Position numbers and translations under genes: made by a program. From positions 305,465,456-305,529,455 of the forward strand of contig CM060922.1 of assembly GCA_030737875.1 (NCBI GenBank): a stretch of 64,000 bases of DNA, in the 5' to 3' direction. Source of the DNA: Allium sativum. Its lineage: Eukaryota; Streptophyta; Magnoliopsida; Asparagales; Amaryllidaceae. This document shows positions 55,361 through 64,000 of the stretch, one piece after another; within the stretch, counting starts at the first letter, position 1; each line of letters begins with the position of its first letter. Under the pieces are notes generated by a model, which had not been told where the DNA came from, made no database searches, and saw nothing but the letters and a program-made list of their open reading frames with translations.

Positions 55361-58300
55361 TCCATAGTGTAATACAACAGAATAAATAACAATAATACAA
55401 GTACAATATTAAAATATGTCATCTCATTCAAATTCACCTCCATAGCGCCAAGCAATGTTAATACCTGTCACATCTCCTACTCATCGGCATCATCGATAAG
55501 CATCCAAGGTAACAGGAGGAAATATAAAACCTTGGATCAGACAAAAGTATGATGTGAGCGATAAACAACTCTCAGAATACATTACAAGTTGCAATAGCAT
55601 AAGGAACATAGGTATGGAATGTTATACATGTCATGTCCTTGGATATACAGAGTCAGCACATATATTCAAGATAGTATATGGAACTCATAATAAAAAAGAG
55701 GAAACCGTAATAAGATAGAAGAATATCAATAGCCTACTCCAGCCTCACTTCCCATCCTCTCTTTAGAATTCTAGAAGTGATAGTCTACCAAGAGAAATAA
55801 GATATAAGCAACCATAACAATCATAGCATCTATTAAACAAGTCTTATCTATCACCTCCTGAAGCCATGAACACATTAATAGCCCATATAACCGCTCACTG
55901 ATCTTTCAAGGACCATGGAAATCTCAGTTCAAGTTTGTGTCTTCGTACCTTCAAGACCCAATTGTCCAGTACGGTTGCCTTCGTGACCTAATTGTCCAGC
56001 AATTTTAGGCTAGCCTATGAAGTCACATAATGTATATCATCTATGTCGTGCTTGTGGGACTCGTCTATTCAGCACGTGCGGCTTCAAGACCAAATTGTCC
56101 GTCATAGTACCCATCATCGAGCCAAAACTATATCATTCTGATTCATCGATAATTCCATGGGGACTCCAAACTCATAAAATTTCAAAATATGTGACCGAGG
56201 CATCTTACTTGATCCATTCACTATACTACGGCCTGCTCCCGTCTCGAATTGCCTATCTACTAATCCTTCAATTCAACCAAATGTCAAGCTTCCAATAGAA
56301 GAGTCACAATTTTTTACAACTGTGCCTGCGGGACCCATATGTTCACCACGATCACCATTAGCATCCTGTAACTTCGTTATGCCGTGAAGTACATATTACA
56401 TTATTCCATGATCTCGTAGCCTTGTGACACCACAAACTGCACAACATTAATCCATACCGTAGCCTCGCCTCGCCATGAACTATGTAACACTGATCCATCC
56501 AACCGCCCCATCTCACAACAAACTACATAACACTGATCCATCCTATCGGTGTAATCCTAAGTCTCATCACACCATGATCGACATAATACTGATCTATCCC
56601 ATCGATCCATCTGAGACTCATCCGAGTCTCAAAAGCAATGAGTTGCAATCCCCAACTCACTTTAGAGATCTTACTGCCTCAATCAATGTATTGCATTATC
56701 CATCTTTACCCATTAGTGAAGCATCCATCGTACCTCGTACCAACATATGACCAAAGTCCACCACATTGGTTTCACGTCCACGTCAAAATTGGTCAAAACG
56801 ACCACAACAATAGTAGTCAATACCAACCATTGAATAGTAATCGCTATTGACCACTTAGACCATGTACCTAATTAACATTGCTTAAATACTCGCCTAACAA
56901 AAGCATACAAAATTCATCTCGAAATCCCACTAGTAGTTGAGTCCATTTGCTACCTCCAGATCGATATGCGTGTCTCAAAGCCAGTTTATGTGTTCATCCT
57001 AATCCTAGATTGCCAATAACTGACTTATACAATCAAACAACGTAAACAAGCAATCATGCAATCAATAGTCAAATAAATGACTAAAACATTACATAAACAT
57101 TCATGATATCATAAATGTGGTAAGTAAAATCTAGCTATGATAATCAAAGCGGAATACATGAAAAAATGTCCTAAATCTAGCAATATCGAAAAATAGTATA
57201 CAAACGAGAGAAAACATGATATTTAATCTTAAAAGAATTTTCGAAACACTTTTTAATCCTCTGAAAAAATTATTAACTAGATTTTATTATATCAGAAATC
57301 CCATTTAAAATATATTTAAGTTCTAAAACATAATTTTATTCTATATGAGCAACTATAGGAAAGTGAATGACAATACCACTAACCTCAACCAAAACAGCCA
57401 AACATGCTCCATGGCGTAGAATTCGTTAATTACGAGTCCAACGCAAGAAACAATAACCAAATCAGACGTTGTATAAGAAAGATATAATTAATACAAGTCA
57501 AAATAACTTAATCAGACGTTGTATGAGAAAGATATAATTAATACCAGTCAAAATAACTTAAACCGACAATATAACTAATTAATTAAATAATTTGTTTACT
57601 AATTTCTTACCAAATCCTTCTTTTCCAGCACATACACGCTAAGTTCTCCCAATACTGTGTCATTGCCATAGATACTCTACAGCGACACGGAGATTGGCTC
57701 AACAAAAACTGAAATCAGTTTCAAAATTGTGCTCTTAGATCGATACCTTATACATCTATGTCGACGCCCCACGTCTGGTACTCTGAATCAAAAAGCAATT
57801 CGCTTTTGTGCCATCAGAATCCCTCAAAGCTTTGGCTATAGAGAGCTTTGCTTCCTCGATTTGACAGTGATCAAAGCTCCAACATTATCTGCCTAGAATC
57901 CCTAAAACTCCAAGCCCTAGGTTTGCTATTCCTAAACTAATCGCAATCGCACTCTTAAAGGTGAACATTGGAAGGTAAATTTCCTTGATGTGATTGCAAC
58001 GAACGTAGGAGTGGGATTTTTAAGTGAGTACAAAGAGAGATCGTAATTTTCTAAATCAAAATCAACGAACTACCATGAATGGAAGAAAGAAAATGTGAAG
58101 GGAAGATGACCTGTATATGACCAATGAAATTTTTGGGTTTGGATAAAGTTAATCATTTTATTCTTTTAGTCTCACTTAAATCTCAAAGAATATTAGTGCA
58201 CATTTTCACCTCGTATGAGCAAAAGACACATCTAATCATAACAAAACCTGACAGCACAAATCACCTGAACAATATGGTTTTGATGGTACAAGTTTCTTCA

Positions 58301-58524
58301 TAATCGAGACTACACTTTGAAGCGACATTTTCCATGTATTTCGAGATGGTTTTGACCTTCAAATCTCCTTAAGATCTTGAAATATATCGATCTACATACT
58401 TTTCTCCACGTAACGAACTATCTGGACTCGATGGAACTAGTCTCGAGTGATGATTTGACTACTTATGGAAAACACATTTTGAAACCGCCACTTAATAAAT
58501 TAGCGATAAATATTTAAATATTTG
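55361..58524 (-). mobile_element. Degraded LTR-like region, probably Ty3/gypsy LTR, minus strand
   Basis: No coding motif. TGTCACATCTCC at 55468 could be an LTR edge, and 58300-58524 vaguely resembles the U3 start of D-type LTRs. It contains degenerate repeats: CCAATTGTCCAG words (55955-56105), TAACACTGATCCATCC words (56440-56615) and a clean 50-bp tandem duplication (57461-57560). The left edge is uncertain and the right edge is where F enters. It could also be unrelated intergenic DNA. Confidence 0.35.
57461..57560. repeat. 50-bp tandem duplication
   Basis: ATCAGACGTTGTATAAGAAA and about 30 following bases repeat once at 57511, with two or three differences; a young slippage event. Confidence 0.9.
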
Positions 58525-59421
58525 TGTAATAACCCAGAAAATCCGAACCAATTTAAAATTTTATTTTGGCAGTTTTGATGAATTTTGAATATTTAAAATG
58601 AATTATTTTAAATAATAACGATGAGAAATTTATTTTGAATAGAATTAGAATGTATATATATTTATTTGAATCAACGTTAGAATATAAATATTTATTTTTA
58701 ATTATAAAAGGAATTGGAAATGGCGCGGTAGTTTGAAAATTCGATTTCAAATTTCAAATGAATGTACATGATTCAAAATAAACTGGACTTTAGCGAAACC
58801 AAAAATATTAGAATCTATTTGAAAATATCTTTCCAACGAATCCTAAAGATTGAAATTTCATAGCGGGAAAAAAAGTTATGCCCAGTTGAAAATTCAAAAT
58901 AGTCGCTATGGAATTTTGGCCCTTAAAAATGGAAATTTTGCAAACGACCTCCGTTTTCGACGAAACCACTTTTGTTGGATCTGGAATGTCAAGTAATTGC
59001 TAGGTTCCAATTTTCATAATTTTTGAAATCAATATTTGAGCGTGGCAAAGGAAAACATGTTTTGGCAGTTTCAGTCAATTTGGATCGACCAGAAAATGGC
59101 CATTTTTCAAACGATCTCCAAATTTGACGAAACTAGTTTTGTTAGAACCGTATCGTAAATACAAAACTATAAAATATTTTTCAGGAATTTTTAGAGTCGG
59201 TATGTGGCTCCGGTAAATTGAAATGTGCACTCAAATTCAATATATAGATTTATATTTTGATTTTGATGGAAACCGATCTAAACGACCGAATTGGGTTACG
59301 AAACATATCCTGTTGTGTTCGGAATAAGGGTAATTAGCTAGGGGCGACAGTCGTGGGGTCTCGGTTGTAGTTCGAATGAAAAGGAACAAATTAATGAATT
59401 GAATAATATTAAATAAAAAGG

Positions 59422-59430
59422 TATATAAAT
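59422..59430 (+). promoter_or_regulatory. Candidate TATA box of element F LTR
   Basis: TATATAAAT lies about 900 bp into the LTR, followed by a leader-like GC-richer segment. Confidence 0.5.
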
Positions 59431-60039
59431 TCTTTGCCAAATCAAAGCCCTAAACAAATTCAATTCCAGCGGTCAACCCTTACAACGAGCCACCTGTGAC
59501 GATTTTTACGGCCAAATCTCTCCTAATTTCCTCTCTTAAATTCTTCAAATCCATCGTTTAATGTGCAACCTTATAACATGAAAATGATAAGGGTTTCTAC
59601 GATCTTTAAAATCACATGGGCGAGATCAGTTTTGGAGGCGTCTTCCGCTCGCTTTGGTGCCACAAAGGGCTGCCGCTCCTGTCTAAATTCCGGCACTTCC
59701 TATGGTGCGAGCTGCACTGTGCTTGGCGCACATGGAGGTGCGACCAGGGCGCAAGCTGTGGCGTTGGGAGATCGAACTCCGGGGCCCTAAAATCATCGTG
59801 CGTCAGTGGCAAGGGGAGGTGCGTACTTTGACTTCGATGAAGGCACGATGGGTTCTTCGATACCTGAATGCTATATGGGGAAGATAATTGCTTGGAACCA
59901 ATTCGTAAGAAGGAAGCACTGTTCATGAATTACAGTGAGCAATTTCTTTTATGTGCTTGGTTAATTAATTTAGTGATTAAATTTAGAGAAAAAACATTGT
60001 TTAAATTTCAGTTTTTATTATATAGATTAAAAAAATAAA

Positions 60040-60206
60040 ATTAGCATTGTTTTAAAAATAAAATTAGCATTGTTTCAAAAATAAAATTAGCATTGTTTTA
60101 AAAATAAAAATAAGCATTGTTTTAAAAATAAAAATAAGCATCGTTTTAAATATAAAAATAAGCATTGTTTTAAATATAAAAATAAGCATTGTTTTAAAAA
60201 TAAAAA
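60040..60206. repeat. 24-bp minisatellite, seven copies
   Basis: AGCATTGTTTTAAAAATAAA units begin at 60043, 60066, 60089, 60113, 60137, 60161 and 60185. The minus-strand ORF that spans it is only the repeat read through. Confidence 0.9.
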
Positions 60207-61534
60207 TTGGATTTTTATATATGTAATAGAATTTTAAAGATATGATTTTTATATAGATAAGATATGATTTTTTATATAGATATGATATGATCTTTATTAT
60301 AGAAAAGTTATGATTTTTATACACGATAAAAAATACAATATATATATATATTTTAGCGTTGTAAAGATATGAGTTTTATGTAGATCACACGAAGATTAAA
60401 ATATAATATTTTATATATAATATAGCAGAATAAAAATATGATTTCTATATAAATGAAAGCGATATAAAAATTTGATTTTTATATATATGAACAGCGTGGA
60501 AAAAACTGCATTGGAATTTCAGACAAAATATAAGCTATTCAGAAATTCAGAAATGAAACGGCGGAGTGCAACCCAAAGGTGAGAACTTCTCACTTTTAAT
60601 TTATTTTCTAGTTGAAATATATACTAGGATGCAGTCGGTGCTTAGCAGCACCCGACACCCGTTGTCCACAGACCATGGACGACTTGTTTGTTTGGTTATG
60701 TTGTGAAAATGGATTGAGTGATATGGAATGGAATAAAATATTCTATAGTTAAAAATATTGTATGGTTAAAAATATAATTTTTACGTGTATATGAATAAAA
60801 TAAATATTCATAAACAAATCGGATGATTTGTTTATGTATACATATTTGACTGATATTGATTGGGACGATAAATTTTACACATCGCCCAACTGCACAAATA
60901 AAATTCATTATTTGTTGATTGAAACCCCACATGGGTATTGGGATGATATTGGACATACACTAATCCCAATAATTAGTTGTATGTTGATTGATTGACAGGC
61001 TGTTGTAAGCGTTAAATATTTATATTTGATGCTTATGAAGTGTAGAATGCACTATGGATGATGGTTGACTGTGTTTGGTTGTTGTTGTGTACGCGTGTTG
61101 TATGAAATCCATATAATCACATTATATGTTAATTGATTGTGTCTGATTTCAGTTCAGAAAGAATGAATATTTTAAAATAGCAATTATTTTAAAATAACGA
61201 ATATTTTAAAATAATATTCAGAAAAGAATCAAAATCTGATTTTGTTGTCCGATTTGGGATGGACACGAATATATTTAAATATATAAAGCTGTGTTGATTA
61301 GATTAACGTCATTTTGACGGGAACGATATTTATATTGATTTTATTCATTTTTATAATGAATATCGAAAAAGAAGTGATTTCAAAATCTGGTGTTTTTAAA
61401 ATATTATCATTTATATATCGATGATATGGAATATTCAATTTTGATTTGAAATTGAATATGAAGTTGAAATCATTTTGAAAACAAATTTAAAACGATTTAT
61501 AGAATACATTTTAAATGGAAATCGATGAAATATA

Positions 61535-61538
<4 letters not shown>

Positions 61539-61579
<41 letters not shown>
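61539..61579. repeat. AT dinucleotide microsatellite
   Basis: About 20 uninterrupted AT units. Confidence 0.95.
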
Positions 61580-61582
<3 letters not shown>

Positions 61583-62239
61583 AATGGCCTAAATAGAACA
61601 CGCCGCGCTGCGGCAGTTCGTGAATTTCGTCTATTGACTTCAAACGGACATTACGGGAGATCCGACCGTCGGATTCTCTTAAAACCGGAGCCTTTGGGTT
61701 CGTATCGAAAAAGAGCTTTCTAACGAATGTTAGAGATTTGAAATCTAGCGGTTGGATTTGGAATTATGTCCAAATCAAATTTGGAAAAGGTCATTGTAAG
61801 TGCAGTTCGATGACGATTTATGGAAATCGACTGTACGGGCCTTGATAAAATTATTAAAAATATCATTAATTAGTGTAAAATCAGAAGAAATGATTTGGAA
61901 AGAAATGGGATGAAAAATTCCATATTTGAAAAGATAAAAATAATTATTTATCGAAATGAACTAGTTTTGAATTAGAATTATAACTCAATTATTTTTAAAA
62001 ATAAATAAATTGGTTTTTAAATGGTTTTAAAAATAACCAGTATTTCCAGTATATAAATTTAATGGATTTGAATCGAAATTATGCTCGGAATATTTCGATA
62101 TTGGATTCCGTGATTATACGGAGATTGTGGAGGAATTTGGAAGATGTATATATCGTTATTCCAATACGATATTATTTCAGAATTTGATATTGAATATAAG
62201 CCAATATATTTTCTATTCAGAGCCTTGTATTTAATATCA

Positions 62240-63052
62240 AACTGGATTTTGGGTTCGTCGTGAATGGTATCTTTAATAGTACTATTTTTGAACCGAACGG
62301 AGTTAAAAAAATTAGAAACTAACTGGAGATTAGTTAAGTTGGATGGTTTCCTGGGTATTGATCTGATGTTGGTTTTGGCCTTCAGGGTTAATACTTAGGG
62401 GATTGTTCTCTTACTAATTTACAGTTAGAGGCTAATGTGAATTGGGTTTATTGTGAACTGTGTTTTTTAACGACATTCGCTCTTTAACCCGATTTATAGT
62501 GAAATGTAATTTGGGATTTATAAATCTTTTTATTTAGATTTAACGGTAATTTTCCAAGGTAACGTTTTCCAATTTAATATATTAAATTGGAATTGATTTG
62601 AATTCGATTTGATAATAATCACAGTGAACTTTTGTGGAGGAAGACTATTAATACATATGAATTTTAAGTGGTGATCCCATTATTCCATTTATATTATTGG
62701 CCGGATATGGAAATTGATGTCGATTATATATTGATTTGTTTTTCCATGAAGATTCCATGATTAATGGAATGTGATTTGGGTTGTCGTGAATGGTATCTTT
62801 AATAATACTATTCTTAGACCCAATAGAGTTAAGAAAATCAGACACTAACTGGAGATTAGTTAAGTTGAATGGTTTCCTAGGTATTGATCTGATGTTGGTT
62901 TCGGCCTTCGGGGTTAATACTTAGGGAATTGCTCACTTGCTGATTTATGGTTAAAGGCTGATGGAATGGAATGTGATTTTGGGTTTCTCGTGAACCGTGT
63001 TTTAAATGACATTGGTTCTTTAACCCAGTTAAAGACAGGATATGATTTCCCG
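62240..63052 (+). repeat. Tandem duplication, 528-bp spacing, in F LTR
   Basis: 62250-62525 and 62778-63050 share long blocks such as CGTGAATGGTATCTTTAATA, AACTGGAGATTAGTTAAGTT and TGATCTGATGTTGGTTT. The sequence between them is less alike. Divergence is roughly 15-20 percent by eye. Confidence 0.85.
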
Positions 63053-64000
63053 AGTTAAACAATTGTTAATATTGATTTTTGGGAAGATTAAAACCAAGTG
63101 GAGTTTTAATGCGTCTTTAATTAGATTGAAATGATATCCAAATGAAGATTAAAGAATAAATTTAAAGAATTTATCTTTAATAAAATTAATGGGAACCTTC
63201 CCCAAAGTATAAGAATATTTGAATAAAGAAATATTCTGGATTGGAATGAGGCGCATGTTGTGTTTTTATAGCACTTGTTTATTATATACGCGAGTTATTC
63301 AGAAAGACCAGGTTTATCCCATTCTGAATAACTGATTCGACGATATGTTGAGGATGAAGACGGTGGTGGAAGACCGGAGGTCTTCACATCGTTTGGATGG
63401 TTACTGACGTCTTGATTGGGCTGTACACCCAAGGCAAGGTAATAAGTGGTGATCATCCAGACGTACTTGGAGATTGACGGATATGCGAGGGCCTCTCCCC
63501 TATATTGGACATATGGGGAGGAACAAGGTGCCTCCAGTTTCGTTCAGACCCAGAACGAACTTGTAAATGGATTTGTGTCTGACATTGGATTTCATTCTGT
63601 GTGATTGATATACATCGGTTGCATAGCGTGAATTGCCTGTGTGGCATGCTGAGATGTAAATGATCAAGGCTTCTGTTGAAAAGTAGAGTCTTGTGGTTGA
63701 TGATCAAAGCACAGCCTTTCTAGCGTAGCTTTGTGTAGCATTATTTCTCGAGCCTCACACCCAGGTGTGAACCAGAAACGGGAGAGGACATCAGGGAGGG
63801 CATGCATTTCTTTCTAGCTTGGGGTGGTGTCAGTGTTTTACACGCTCTGGCATTTTACTTAAGTGGATGATGGATAGCGAGGCGCCTAGGTTATATCGGT
63901 CGATCCGGGGCCGATGGAGTCATTTGGCTCATTTACGCCCCAAAGGGCGGGGAAACGCAGTGTTTAGGCATTATAATCCACATCGAGAGGACCGGCCCTG

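Larger units (their letters stand above)
58525..64000 (+). mobile_element. Element F LTR start (Ty3/gypsy, D-related), runs off window
   Basis: It starts TGTAATAACCCAGAAAATCC, the start seen in the D LTR (TGTAATAATCCGG). Near the right end it matches the D LTR in reverse orientation (GTTTCGTTCAGACCCAGAA at 63539, TTTCTTTCTAGCTTGGGG at 63809, GCGAGGCGCCTAGG at 63878). No end is reached, so the LTR exceeds 5.4 kb. It has a TATA box (59422-59430), a GC-rich leader-like stretch (59620-59860), a 24-bp minisatellite, an AT microsatellite and a 528-bp-spaced duplication. ATTTG before it may be its TSD. Confidence 0.75.

Noticed and set aside
59563..59926. Overlapping ORFs on both strands in the F LTR
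   Set aside because: GC-rich composition removes stops; no motif, and the frames overlap each other.
60064..60324. 86-aa minus-strand ORF with repeated FIFKTMLI
   Set aside because: It is the 24-bp minisatellite read through.

Overview
This is a stretch of land-plant nuclear DNA made almost entirely of nested retrotransposons. Every pol fragment is of a plant LTR-retrotransposon type. The three Ty3/gypsy elements with a visible leader, and the Ty1/copia element, use the initiator tRNA-Met primer site (TGGTATCAGAGC). The pieces sit inside one another with 5-bp target-site duplications (TSDs). I found no host protein gene, tRNA, rRNA, CRISPR array or prokaryotic feature. The species cannot be named from the sequence. 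Long terminal repeats (LTRs) are very long (2.8 to more than 5.4 kb) and add up to roughly 36 of the 64 kb.

Left third (1-26 kb): three related Ty3/gypsy elements on the + strand, called A, B and C here, of the chromodomain Tekay/Del type. A (1-4796, entering from the left) shows integrase, 3' UTR and 3' LTR; it sits inside the 5' LTR of B. B (4797-14147) has 4.3-kb LTRs around a collapsed 2-kb interior. C (15851-26077, TSD GCATT) keeps protease, RT, RNase H and integrase with many stops. It is inserted in an older minus-strand Ty3/gypsy gag gene, whose halves lie at about 15.35-15.85 and 26.08-26.4 kb. Beside the left half is an 11-copy, 50-bp tandem array. A 718-bp solo LTR (25276-25993, TSD GTGAT) interrupts the 3' LTR of C.

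Middle (27-55 kb): a minus-strand LINE ORF1 remnant (DUF4283 domain and CCHC knuckle, no ORF2 seen) is split by element D (29674-54909, minus strand, TSD GTTTG), another Tekay-like Ty3/gypsy element with 4.7-kb LTRs and a degraded gag-pol. The 5' LTR of D is split by element E (40115-51286, minus strand, TSD AAAAT). E is a Ty1/copia, Sirevirus-like element with nearly identical 3.16-kb LTRs, one open 485-codon gag-like frame and no pol. It is the youngest insertion here and appears non-autonomous.

Right end (55-64 kb): the upstream part of the LINE, then a degraded LTR-like region (55.4-58.5 kb), then the start of a large + strand LTR (F, 58525 to beyond 64000) distantly related to the LTR of D.

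The most unusual signals are non-coding. (1) A pair of hairpin modules with covarying arms around a constant GC core lies in every A, B and C LTR. (2) A 29-bp palindrome is identical in the 3' UTRs of A, B and C. (3) GTCGACC-rich clusters precede the LTR TATA boxes. (4) Conserved splice-like sites lie inside the LTRs. (5) Element E is a recent gag-only element with repeated primer-site-like and polypurine-like motifs. Layering, oldest first: LINE and minus-strand gag element; then B, C and D; then A in B, the solo LTR in C and E in D. F entered the degraded LTR-like region.
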